7,338 nt of DNA from the NCBI GenBank assembly GCA_001777455.1, contig MFDZ01000023.1:5261-12598 (forward strand), written 5' to 3'. Both the position numbers and the translations under genes were made by a program. Origin of the DNA: Candidatus Daviesbacteria bacterium RIFCSPLOWO2_02_FULL_41_8. GTDB taxonomy: Bacteria > Patescibacteriota > Microgenomatia > Daviesbacterales > UBA10151. Within the stretch, counting starts at the first letter, position 1, and every line of letters begins with the position of its first letter. Shown in pieces: positions 1-6,528 of the stretch. The notes under the pieces are model-generated. The model did not search any database and was not told where the DNA came from. It saw only the letters and a program-made list of their open reading frames with translations.

Positions 1-36
1 GCGAACTTCGGCGAGGTGAAAAAGAATAAAATATGA
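1..36 (+). CDS. 3' end of an unidentified upstream operon gene (partial)
   Basis: Reading from base 1 gives the short peptide tail ANFGEVKKNKI followed by TGA at 34-36. This stop overlaps the purL start as ATGA, the same junction seen at purQ/HAD and HAD/guaA, which is the main reason to believe this frame. The other two plus frames stop earlier (TGA at 16-18, TAA at 27-29). The tail is too short to assign a family. By context it is probably another purine-pathway or operon gene. Confidence 0.45.
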   Translation, partial: ANFGEVKKNKI

Positions 37-2960
37 TACAAAAAGTCAGAGTTCAAACAGCAGGACAAGATAATATTAAAGTTTACCGTTTAGAAGGGGC
101 GTCGGAAAAAGAGGCAAAAGTTTTGGCTGAAAAATTATTATCTGAGCGCACTAATCAAAAATATACCATTAATCAACCCATTCACCTCTGGGGAGTCCAA
201 GCCCACCCCCGAGGTGTCTCTGCCGTAGAGATCGCATATAAACCCGGGGTAATGAACCCTGAGGTGGAATCAATTATGAAAGCGGCTTCTGATTTGGGAA
301 TCAAATTGATTGCTTGCGACAGTTCCACAGAATACTTCAGTCAAAAGGTTTCTTTTAATCCCCTAATAGAACATATAGTTACGGAAGAGCCGCAAACGCT
401 TTTAATAAAGGAAAAACCGGCGAAAACCCGGATTATTCCGGTTAGAAATTTAAATGCTCAAGAACTTTTGGATTTATCTAATGAAACGTTATTTCTTAAT
501 CTGGAGGAAATGCAAACGATTCAAAAATATTTCAAGAAAATAAAAAGAGATCCGACAGATTTAGAATTGGAAACTTTAGCCCAAACCTGGAGTGAGCATT
601 CCGGACATAAAACTTTTAAAGCGGATCTGATAGTGGATGGGAAAAAGAAATTGCCGCTAATGACAAGACTTAAAAAAGAAGCCCTAAAACATGATAAAAA
701 TATTGTTTCCGCATTTTCAGATAATTCCGGAGTGATGGACTTCTACGATGGTTTCGGGATTTGCGGTAAAGTAGAAACACACAATTCCCCCTCGGCGATT
801 GAACCTTACGGCGGAGCGATGACCGGATCGGGCGGAGTATTCCGGGACATTGCCGCCACCGGAAAGGGCGCAAAAAATATTGCCTCAACTGATATCTTTT
901 GTTTTGCTCCGGTTGATTTGCCGGCTTCCGAACTACCAGTCGGATGTCTTCCGCCGGAATATTTATTAAAAAGGGTAGTAACAGGTGTCAGAGATTATGG
1001 AAACAGGATGGGGATTCCCACTAATAACGGATCAGTGCATTTTCACAAAGACTTCCGGGCTAAGCCGACTGTAATAGTGGGGGCATTTGGCATAACTCCT
1101 AAAAAATATGCGATTAAGGAAAAACCAAAATTAGGAGATTTGATTATTTGTGTCGGTGGAAAGACCGGTCGGGATGGAATTCACGGCGCTACATTTTCTT
1201 CCGGGGAGATGACAGATCAGACAATGGGGGTTCACTCTTCCGCAGTACAAATCGGAAATGCTATTGAAGAAAAAAGAATATTTGACGCTCTGCTGGATGC
1301 AAGAAATGAGAATTTAATCAGGTTAGTGCAGGATTGCGGTGGGGGAGGTTTTTCATCTGCCATCGGGGAAATAGGTGAAGAATTGGGAGTTTCCATTAAT
1401 CTGGAAAATGCCCCACTAAAATACCAAGGTTTAGCTCCTTGGGAGATTTGGATGTCAGAGTCTCAAGAGCGGATGATTGTAGTTCTTCAGAGAAAGAATT
1501 TGGGAAAATTTAAGGAGATTTGCAAAAAATATAATGTGGAATTTGCGGTTTTAGGGCAGTTTGATGGCAGTAAGAAATTAAATGTATCTTTTGGTAGTGA
1601 GGTTGTAGGAAATTTAGATATGAAGTTTCTTCATCAGGGATTGCCAAAGCGAGTTATGAAAGCAAATAAACCATCCAACGTCATTCCTGCGGATGCAGGA
1701 ATCCAAAGAGCGATTAGCTCGCAAGCTAGCTTATTAAATGAGTCACGGTCGGAATTGGATCCCCGCCTGCGCGGGGATGACAGAGTTGAACAGCCGAAGT
1801 CGGAAAAAGAATGGGTAAAAGTTTTAGAGAAAGTTTTAGCCCATGGTAATGTTTGTTCAAAAGAGCCGATTGTCAGATTATATGACCACTCGGTCCAGGG
1901 GACTAATGATTTACAACCATTTTCCGGGATAAATCTGGATGGGCCGAATGATTCGCCGGTACTTCGCCCCTTTCTGGACAAAAAATACGGTGTAATAATT
2001 TCTCACGGGTTAAATCCGGTCCTGAATAGTATTGATCCGTATTGGGGAAGTATTTGGGCGGCAACAGAAGCACTGTCAAACTTTGTTTCTGTGGGGGGAG
2101 ATTATAAAGAAGCTTGTTTGATTAATAACTATGTCTGGCCGTTTCCGGACGAGCAGTCTCTTTGGTCGCTGGACCGCTCGGTTGATGCAGTAGTGGATTT
2201 TATGAAGGTTTTTAAGATTCCGATAATTTCCGGAAAAGACAGTTTGTCTTCAACTTATCGGGGTAAAGACGGAGTGGTAATTAAAATTCCGCCGGTACTT
2301 TGTATTTCTGTTCTGGGAAAAATTCCGGATACCGGAAAAACTGTAACTACAGATTTTAAGCAAGTTGGTTCAACAATTGTGTTGGTTGGGAAAATGAGTG
2401 AGAGTTTGGGAGGATCAACATATTTTGATGTCAGGCCCACATACGTGGGAGATCCTTCGCTAATCGCTCAGGATGACATTACAATGGTTCCAAAAGTAGA
2501 TCTTAAAATATTATCCAAAACTTTTGATGCAATACATAAAGGAATACAGACTGGTAAAATTTTATCGAGTCATGATATTTCGGAAGGCGGAATAATCGGA
2601 GCTATTTTTGAAATGTGTGTAGGTGGAGATTGCGGAGTGGAAATTGAATTGAACACCTCGGATGGTGGCAGGCTGAAGCGTAGTGGAAGCCATGACTCCT
2701 CGCACGTACTCAAAGAGAGTAACGAGGTGAAAAGACCTGATCAGTTTCTGTTTAACGAGACGGCGGGTTGCTTTATTGTTGAGGTAGAAAATAAAAGTGT
2801 GGCAGAACAATTTTTCAAGAGCGTACCCTACAAGATTTTAGGGAAAACTAAAGAAGGAAATAAAATGGAAATATATGGAAATGAAGAGAAATTGTTTGTT
2901 GCAGATGTCAATGATTTGAAAAAAGTTTGGCAGGAGCCAATGAGGAGGATGTTCCCATGA
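33..2960 (+). CDS. purL: Phosphoribosylformylglycinamidine (FGAM) synthase, long PurL with PurS-like N-terminus
   Basis: This cytoplasmic enzyme converts FGAR, ATP and glutamine-derived ammonia into FGAM in de novo purine synthesis; PurQ, encoded next, supplies the ammonia. The 975-residue protein starts with a PurS-like region (about 1-110, including VEIAYKPGVMNP). A linker domain follows, ending in LAQTWSEHSGHKTF near residue 190. The first AIRS-like half carries KVETHNSPSAIEPYGG near 247 and DCGGGGFSS near 433. A second AIRS-like half starts near 600 and has SGKDSLSS and SHDISEGG (about 846). Ser in place of the usual Cys/His in SEHC and ETHNHPS appears to be a feature of this long-form family, not damage. 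Two stretches without a family counterpart (about 549-584 and 874-899) coincide with palindromic DNA elements. The start at 33 forms ATGA with the preceding stop. The nearest purine-rich stretch, GAGGTG at 13-18, is 14 nt away, so initiation may depend on coupling. Confidence 0.95.
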   Translation: MIQKVRVQTAGQDNIKVYRLEGASEKEAKVLAEKLLSERTNQKYTINQPIHLWGVQAHPRGVSAVEIAYKPGVMNPEVESIMKAASDLGIKLIACDSSTEYFSQKVSFNPLIEHIVTEEPQTLLIKEKPAKTRIIPVRNLNAQELLDLSNETLFLNLEEMQTIQKYFKKIKRDPTDLELETLAQTWSEHSGHKTFKADLIVDGKKKLPLMTRLKKEALKHDKNIVSAFSDNSGVMDFYDGFGICGKVETHNSPSAIEPYGGAMTGSGGVFRDIAATGKGAKNIASTDIFCFAPVDLPASELPVGCLPPEYLLKRVVTGVRDYGNRMGIPTNNGSVHFHKDFRAKPTVIVGAFGITPKKYAIKEKPKLGDLIICVGGKTGRDGIHGATFSSGEMTDQTMGVHSSAVQIGNAIEEKRIFDALLDARNENLIRLVQDCGGGGFSSAIGEIGEELGVSINLENAPLKYQGLAPWEIWMSESQERMIVVLQRKNLGKFKEICKKYNVEFAVLGQFDGSKKLNVSFGSEVVGNLDMKFLHQGLPKRVMKANKPSNVIPADAGIQRAISSQASLLNESRSELDPRLRGDDRVEQPKSEKEWVKVLEKVLAHGNVCSKEPIVRLYDHSVQGTNDLQPFSGINLDGPNDSPVLRPFLDKKYGVIISHGLNPVLNSIDPYWGSIWAATEALSNFVSVGGDYKEACLINNYVWPFPDEQSLWSLDRSVDAVVDFMKVFKIPIISGKDSLSSTYRGKDGVVIKIPPVLCISVLGKIPDTGKTVTTDFKQVGSTIVLVGKMSESLGGSTYFDVRPTYVGDPSLIAQDDITMVPKVDLKILSKTFDAIHKGIQTGKILSSHDISEGGIIGAIFEMCVGGDCGVEIELNTSDGGRLKRSGSHDSSHVLKESNEVKRPDQFLFNETAGCFIVEVENKSVAEQFFKSVPYKILGKTKEGNKMEIYGNEEKLFVADVNDLKKVWQEPMRRMFP
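1679..1782. repeat. Two-hairpin palindromic element inserted in frame in purL
   Basis: About 104 bp with inverted ends (GTCAT 1680-1684, ATGAC 1777-1781). The left hairpin is ATTCCTGC/GCAGGAAT (1683-1690/1695-1702) with loop GGAT. The right hairpin is ATCCCCGC/GCGGGGAT (1759-1766/1771-1778) with loop CTGC. The middle holds a perfect 10-bp palindrome AAGCTAGCTT (1723-1732). It is read through in frame and yields the peptide signatures VIPADAGIQ and DPRLRGDD, typical translations of widespread REP/RPE-like repeats. It sits in the linker between the two AIRS-like halves of PurL, where extra residues are likely to be tolerated. Confidence 0.85.
2654..2729. repeat. Probable second palindromic insertion in the purL 3' region
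   Basis: A 76-bp segment bounded by a perfect 7-bp inverted repeat, CACCTCG (2654-2660) and CGAGGTG (2723-2729). Inside is a stem TACTC/GAGTA (2707-2711/2717-2721) and a short GGCT/AGCC pairing (2671-2674/2688-2691), so the whole could fold as a cruciform. It encodes about 25 residues rich in Ser, Arg, Lys and His (DGGRLKRSGSHDSS and onward) between GVEIEL and FLFNETAGCFIVEV. PurL proteins usually have only a short loop there. The inserted peptide and inverted ends are seen in the sequence; that it is a mobile repeat is inferred. Confidence 0.55.
2942..2948 (+). promoter_or_regulatory. Strong ribosome binding site now separated from purQ
   Basis: GAGGAGG lies 8 nt before ATG 2957, which overlaps the purL stop as ATGA. 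This is the normal geometry for the next operon gene, but that ATG now opens only a 41-codon frame made mostly of repeat DNA. It is likely the original purQ ribosome binding site, cut off by the intergenic element. Confidence 0.5.
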
Positions 2961-2971
2961 ATAAATTATCC

Positions 2972-3064
2972 CGTCATTGCGAGGAGCGAGTGAAACGAGC
3001 GACGTGGCAATCTCTTGATTTTTCGTGGAAGATTGCTTCGCCACTTCGTGGTCTCGCAATGACG
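2972..3064. repeat. Palindromic repeat element between purL and purQ
   Basis: A 93-bp element with perfect 12-bp terminal inverted repeats CGTCATTGCGAG (2972-2983) and CTCGCAATGACG (3053-3064). An inner arm is GCAATCT (3007-3013) with AGATTGC (3030-3036). The ends and the CGTCATTGCGAGG...AGATTGCTTCG pattern match a repeat type seen across many bacterial genomes, whose translations read RHCEER and DCF. It makes the only sizeable gap in the operon and forms most of the purQ 5' region. In RNA it would fold into a long imperfect hairpin. Confidence 0.85.
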
Positions 3065-3071
3065 AAAGAGG
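3065..3071 (+). promoter_or_regulatory. Ribosome binding site deciding the purQ start
   Basis: AAAGAGG begins one base after the repeat element ends and is 7 nt from ATG 3079 but only 1 nt from ATG 3073. This favours 3079 as the purQ start, giving MIKPKVLVL. Confidence 0.65.
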
Positions 3072-3078
3072 CATGCAG

Positions 3079-3861
3079 ATGATAAAACCCAAAGTTTTAG
3101 TATTAAAAGCAGATGGCACAAATAGAGACGGCGAGATGACTTATGCTTTCAAGGTTGCGGGAGGTGATCCCAAAATAGTGCATGTAAACGAACTCCGAAA
3201 CGGGTCCGAAAAAATGAGTGATTATCAAATACTGGCTTTGCCGGGTGGGTTTGCTTATGGGGACGATATTGTGTCCGGAAAGATTTTGGCAATAGAATTG
3301 ACGTCATTTTTAAGGGCGGAAATGAAGAAGTTTATTGAAAGAAAAGATACGGCAATCATTGGAGTTTGCAATGGTTTTCAGGTCTTAGTCAGAACCGGTC
3401 TTTTGCCTTTCAGGAAAATTGGGGAGATGGATGTGACTTTGACTAACAATGATTCCGGACATTTTGAATGCCGGTGGATTAAGGTGAAAGTTAACGGTAA
3501 AAATACCAGCAAATTCCTTCAGGGAATGGATGGAGCGATGTGGCTCCCGGTAGCTCATGGAGAAGGAAAGTTTTTTACGGACAAAAAAACTTTAAAAGAA
3601 ATTGAAGATAAAAATCTGGTAGCTTTTAGGTATGTAGATGATGACGGTAATCCAACCCAAAAATATCCGGACAATCCTAACGGAGCTCTAAATGCCATAG
3701 TCGGAATAACAGATGAGACAGGTAGGATTTTTGGGATGATGCCGCACCCGGAATGCTTTATAAGGGAAGAACAGCATCCGAATTGGAGACGTGGTACAGT
3801 GAAAGTTGCCGGCTTGCCCATATTTGAAAATATAGTGAAATTTGTGAAGGAGGCAAAATGA
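3079..3861 (+). CDS. purQ: FGAM synthase glutaminase subunit PurQ
   Basis: A class I glutamine amidotransferase of 260 residues that hydrolyses glutamine and passes ammonia to PurL. The visible triad is Cys97 in GVCNGFQ, His223 and Glu225 in MMPHPE. LPGGFAYGDD at 54-63 and the HGEG segment (about 160) are typical of PurQ. The length fits the longer PurQ form. An in-frame ATG at 3025 would add MEDCFATSW and so on, but that peptide is translated repeat DNA and has no ribosome binding site; ATG 3073 is too close to AAAGAGG. The 3' end overlaps the next gene as ATGA. Its upstream spacing is abnormal for this operon because of the inserted repeat, so its translation relative to PurL may be altered. 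Confidence 0.95.
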   Translation: MIKPKVLVLKADGTNRDGEMTYAFKVAGGDPKIVHVNELRNGSEKMSDYQILALPGGFAYGDDIVSGKILAIELTSFLRAEMKKFIERKDTAIIGVCNGFQVLVRTGLLPFRKIGEMDVTLTNNDSGHFECRWIKVKVNGKNTSKFLQGMDGAMWLPVAHGEGKFFTDKKTLKEIEDKNLVAFRYVDDDGNPTQKYPDNPNGALNAIVGITDETGRIFGMMPHPECFIREEQHPNWRRGTVKVAGLPIFENIVKFVKEAK

Positions 3862-4505
3862 CAAAAGCAGTTTTAATTGATCTAGATGGGTTACTTATAA
3901 ATTCGGAAGAGCTTTATTTGGAAGCAAATAAAATATATTTTAAAGATTTTGATTTTGAGTTTACTGAAGATTTGCATAAGCAAGGCACAGGTAAAAAATT
4001 TGAACTCTGGATAAAAACCGTAATCCCTGATTCTGTAATAAATCAATCAGGAGAAGATATTTTAAAACAAAGAAACAAGATTTTCTTTGAACTAGTAAAA
4101 AGGAGTTTAAAACTAATGCCAGGAGCCGAACATTTTCTAAAACTTGTAAAAGATCATTATAAAACTGCCCTAGTAACTTCTTCTAAAAGAGAGTACGTAA
4201 ACTTAGTTTTTGAAATTATTAGTATTGAAAAATATTTGGATGTCATAATTACAGGGGAAACAGTGGTTTATGGCAAACCAGATCCCGAGTGTTACTTGGA
4301 AGCTGCTAAGTCACTAAATGTAACCCCTGAGGAATGTGTTGTGGTGGAGGATGCCCCTAGTGGTATTATGGCCGGCAAGAACGCAGGAATGAAAGTCATT
4401 GCCGTTCCCAGCTATTTTGTAAAAGATAGCCCGGAGATAAGAAAAGCTGATCTAGTTGTTAATTCCCTAGAAGATATTGCAAGGAGTACAATTTTAAAGA
4501 TATGA
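3858..4505 (+). CDS. HAD-superfamily hydrolase (beta-phosphoglucomutase/phosphatase-like)
   Basis: The 215-residue protein has the four HAD motifs: LIDLDG with Asp8 and Asp10, VTSS with Thr107/Ser108, Lys140 in YGKPDPE, and VVEDAPSG with Glu164/Asp165. After motif I there is a helical cap region (about 15-85), as in subfamily IA phosphatases and beta-phosphoglucomutases. The substrate cannot be read from the sequence. It overlaps purQ and guaA by ATGA at both ends, and AAGGAGG (3847-3853) precedes its start, so it is translated with the purine genes; a nucleotide- or sugar-phosphate role is only suggested by this. Codon use differs from its neighbours: one of eight proline codons is CCG, whereas guaA uses mostly CCG. 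That may point to separate acquisition. Confidence 0.85.
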   Translation: MTKAVLIDLDGLLINSEELYLEANKIYFKDFDFEFTEDLHKQGTGKKFELWIKTVIPDSVINQSGEDILKQRNKIFFELVKRSLKLMPGAEHFLKLVKDHYKTALVTSSKREYVNLVFEIISIEKYLDVIITGETVVYGKPDPECYLEAAKSLNVTPEECVVVEDAPSGIMAGKNAGMKVIAVPSYFVKDSPEIRKADLVVNSLEDIARSTILKI

Positions 4506-6058
4506 TTTTATTAATTGATTTTGGATCACAGACAACACATCTGATAGCAAGAAGAATCAGAGAGCTGGGTGTGGATTGTAAAATTGTTGCACCATCAGAT
4601 GTCTTAGATATTATTGGTATGGATTCCCGCCTTCGCGGGAATGACAAAGGAATAGATGGAATCATCCTTTCAGGGGGGCCGGCAGCTGTTTTTGAAAAGC
4701 AGTCACCGACAATAGACTCGGAGATTTTCAAATTAGGTATTCCGGTTTTAGGCATTTGTTATGGACAACAATTAATGTGTCATTTGTTAGGCGGAGAAGT
4801 CGTAGCCGGACACAAAAGAGAATATGGACCGGCGGTGGTAAGATCAAAGATCAAAGATCAGAGATCAAAACTACTGGAGGGGATACCGGAAGAATTTACG
4901 GCATGGATGAGTCATGGGGATCAGGTAATTAAGACGCCGGAGGGATTTTCAACATACGGCACAACTAAAACAATTCCGCATGCCATTATTGCAGATGAAA
5001 AAAGAAAATTTTACGGTATTCAATTTCATCCGGAAGTTGTGCATACCGAATTTGGAGAGCAACTCCTTAAAAACTTTTTAGAGATTTGCGGCATCGAAAT
5101 TGCGAAACAAGAAATTAATGAAGAATTCGTTGAAAACTTAATTAAAGATATTAAAGATTCTGTAGGAGAAGAAAAAGCTGTTTGCGCCCTCTCCGGCGGA
5201 GTTGATTCTTCGGTGGCAGCACTTTTGGTACACAAGGCAATCGGCAAAAATTTAACTTCTGTTTATGTTGATTCCGGATTGATGAGGGAAGGTGAGACCG
5301 AGACTCTCCGGGAAGTATTCCGGAATAAATATAAGATGAGTGTGGATATTACAGATGCTAAACAAGAATTCCTGAAAGCGCTAGAAAATGTAGTTGATCC
5401 GGAGCAAAAAAGAAAAGCCATTGGTAAGACTTTTATTGAAGCTTTTGATGGTGTGGCAAAAAAAATTAATGCCAAGTTTTTGATCCAGGGTACGATTTAT
5501 CCGGATGTAATAGAATCTGCCGGCAGCAAGCACTCGCAAAAAATAAAATCACATCATAATGTCGGTGGTTTGCCGGAAGATATGAATTTAGCGCTGGTTG
5601 AACCCTTAAGAAATTTTTATAAAGATGAGGTGAGAAAAATTGGTAAGATTCTAGGACTGCCGGATGAGATTATAGAAAGACAACCTTTCCCCGGCCCGGC
5701 TCTGGCAGTCAGAATTATTGGAGAAGTGACAGAGGAAAAACTGCGAATTTTGCGGGGAGCGGATAAAATTGTCTTGGAAGAAATTGAGAAAGCCGATTTA
5801 GGCAAAAAACTTTGGCAATTCTTTGCGGTTTTTACCGGAATAAAAACAACCGGAGTCCGGGGAGACCAAAGATTTTACGGCGAGACAATTGCCATTCGGG
5901 CAATTGAAGCAACAGATGCCATGAGTGCCAGCTTTGCCAGATTGCCGTATGAACTTTTGGATAAAATCTCTACCAGAATTGTCAACGAAGTTCCGGAAGT
6001 AAACCGCGTAGTTTACGACATCACCAACAAACCACCGGCCACCATGGAGTGGGAGTAA
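4502..6058 (+). CDS. guaA: GMP synthase (glutamine-hydrolysing)
   Basis: This enzyme makes GMP from XMP, ATP and glutamine. The 518-residue protein has an N-terminal class I amidotransferase domain with Cys86 in GICYGQQ, His176 and Glu178 in FHPE. An ATP-pyrophosphatase domain follows with the PP-loop SGGVDSS at 231-237. The C-terminal dimerisation/XMP-binding domain ends in the canonical DITNKPPATMEWE. The start overlaps the HAD stop as ATGA; AAGGAG at 4481-4486 is 15 nt away, too far for a strong site, so coupling is likely. Two parts look expanded: about ten residues around MDSRLRGND (40-48), encoded by a repeat hairpin, and RSKIKDQRSK (114-123), encoded by a 7-nt tandem repeat. Both lie in the amidotransferase domain away from the triad, so the enzyme is probably functional. 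A diverged copy of its 3' end occurs at 7083-7124. Confidence 0.97.
   Translation: MILLIDFGSQTTHLIARRIRELGVDCKIVAPSDVLDIIGMDSRLRGNDKGIDGIILSGGPAAVFEKQSPTIDSEIFKLGIPVLGICYGQQLMCHLLGGEVVAGHKREYGPAVVRSKIKDQRSKLLEGIPEEFTAWMSHGDQVIKTPEGFSTYGTTKTIPHAIIADEKRKFYGIQFHPEVVHTEFGEQLLKNFLEICGIEIAKQEINEEFVENLIKDIKDSVGEEKAVCALSGGVDSSVAALLVHKAIGKNLTSVYVDSGLMREGETETLREVFRNKYKMSVDITDAKQEFLKALENVVDPEQKRKAIGKTFIEAFDGVAKKINAKFLIQGTIYPDVIESAGSKHSQKIKSHHNVGGLPEDMNLALVEPLRNFYKDEVRKIGKILGLPDEIIERQPFPGPALAVRIIGEVTEEKLRILRGADKIVLEEIEKADLGKKLWQFFAVFTGIKTTGVRGDQRFYGETIAIRAIEATDAMSASFARLPYELLDKISTRIVNEVPEVNRVVYDITNKPPATMEWE
4621..4646. repeat. Single repeat hairpin inserted in frame in guaA
   Basis: A perfect 8-bp stem ATTCCCGC/GCGGGAAT (4623-4630/4635-4642) with loop CTTC, followed by GACA. 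It matches the right hairpin of the purL element (1757-1782) except for a few bases, and translates as DSRLRGND against DPRLRGDD in PurL. It adds about ten residues to the N-terminal domain just before GIILSGGP. Confidence 0.75.
4842..4869 (+). repeat. Four-copy 7-nt tandem repeat in guaA
   Basis: GATCAAA occurs four times head to tail (4842, 4849, 4856, 4863), the third copy reading GATCAGA. It encodes most of RSKIKDQRSK. Because 7 is not a multiple of 3, gain or loss of one unit would shift the guaA frame; only changes of three units keep it. Confidence 0.8.
6017..6058 (+). repeat. guaA 3' terminal 42 bp, upstream copy of a direct repeat
   Basis: The last 14 codons of guaA including the stop (peptide DITNKPPATMEWE) recur at 7083-7124 in the same orientation with 35 of 42 bases identical. 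The 3' end of guaA is a known integration hotspot for genomic islands, so this may be one attachment-site half; no integrase is present. Confidence 0.6.
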
Positions 6059-6079
6059 TTCAAGTAAAGATTACGTAAA

Positions 6080-6421
6080 TTATTTTACAGCAAATTTAGT
6101 AAATAACATAATAAGTGATTCTGGTAACCAATAAAAAATAAGCGGCGAAGAAAACGATAGAAATAATAGTACCGTTATGAAGATACGTTTGTTTTTAGAG
6201 ACTGGCGTGTAAGCAGTATTTTTATAAAATAAAATAGCCCCTCTTAAAAAAAATAATATTGGAGAAAACAGAAAGATTAGAGCTATATTACCAAATAACT
6301 CAATTCCTACAACTGGTTGGCTTTGTAGTCCAACCATAAATAACATGAATAATCCGATAAAAAATGGAAGTATGGATAATACAAGAGATTGAATGAAGTA
6401 TTTAAAGAAGAGCTGTTTCAC
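6080..6421 (-). CDS. Small putative membrane protein, three predicted membrane segments
   Basis: I do not recognise this 113-residue protein. It has hydrophobic stretches at about 11-31, 42-65 and 79-98, separated by a short loop and by a basic stretch (YKNTAYTPVSKNKR, about 66-79), so a three-pass membrane protein is likely. The start is GTG at 6419-6421, directly preceded in frame by TAA, and no ribosome binding site is visible. A later ATG (about residue 26) would lose part of the first membrane segment. The gene converges on guaA (21 nt between stops) and diverges from the TrpR-like gene. It is AT-rich and lies inside the segment bounded by the two guaA-end copies. It could be a minor or decaying gene; the coherent hydrophobic pattern argues for real coding. 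Confidence 0.6.
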   Translation of the reverse strand: MKQLFFKYFIQSLVLSILPFFIGLFMLFMVGLQSQPVVGIELFGNIALIFLFSPILFFLRGAILFYKNTAYTPVSKNKRIFITVLLFLSFSSPLIFYWLPESLIMLFTKFAVK

Positions 6422-6490
6422 TTAATTAAGCATAGCATAAAGTAAGTTATTTAACGATATATTCTTTTCTTTTGGGGCCGGATGATAACA

Positions 6491-6512
6491 ACTTCTAAAA
6501 GTTTTTATAAGT
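6491..6512. promoter_or_regulatory. Imperfect 22-bp palindrome in the divergent intergenic region
   Basis: ACTTCTAAAA (6491-6500) and TTTTATAAGT (6503-6512) pair at 9 of 10 positions around a two-base centre. It lies between the divergent membrane-protein and TrpR-like genes, just upstream of the AT-rich stretch before the -35 box. It may be a second regulator site, but AT-rich DNA produces such palindromes by chance. Confidence 0.25.
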
Positions 6513-6528
6513 AGCATAATTTAAAATC

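Larger units (their letters stand above)
2957..3082 (+). other. 41-codon bridging ORF over the intergenic repeat
   Basis: The ORF starts at ATG 2957 (overlapping the purL TGA) and ends at TGA 3080-3082, which overlaps the purQ ATG 3079 as ATGA. Its peptide is largely the known repeat translation style (SRHCEER, LRGLAMT), so it is unlikely to be a functional protein. Ribosomes could nevertheless use it to reach purQ after terminating on purL. It has a strong upstream GAGGAGG. Confidence 0.35.

Noticed and set aside
12..22. CGAGGTGAAAA near the window start as another repeat copy
   Set aside because: Only 11 bp match the right edge of the 2654-2729 element and the window begins too close to see the rest; it cannot be supported alone.
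600..800. PurL Ser residues in SEHSGHK and ETHNSPS as loss of active-site residues
   Set aside because: These variants appear to be normal for the long-form PurL group as I know it, and the rest of both motifs is intact.
1634..1981. 115-codon minus-strand ORF across the purL repeat
   Set aside because: It is antisense to well-conserved PurL sequence, and its only recognisable peptide (SPRRRGS, IPASAGMT) is the repeat read backwards.
3025..3078. Longer purQ starting at ATG 3025
   Set aside because: The extra 18 residues are translated repeat DNA, no ribosome binding site precedes 3025, and AAAGAGG is ideally placed for ATG 3079.
2838..3119. Minus-strand ORF across the purL/purQ junction
   Set aside because: It is mostly the intergenic repeat translated in reverse (RDHEVAKQSS, LAPRNDG) plus antisense purL and purQ; no start signal supports it.
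6059..6090. Terminator between guaA and the convergent membrane gene
   Set aside because: Only a weak GTAAA/TTTAC pairing is present, without GC content or a clear T-run.
6422..6460. Minus-strand promoter for the membrane protein
   Set aside because: A TATGCT sits 7 nt before the GTG, but no acceptable -35 box is found at normal spacing, so it is not annotated.
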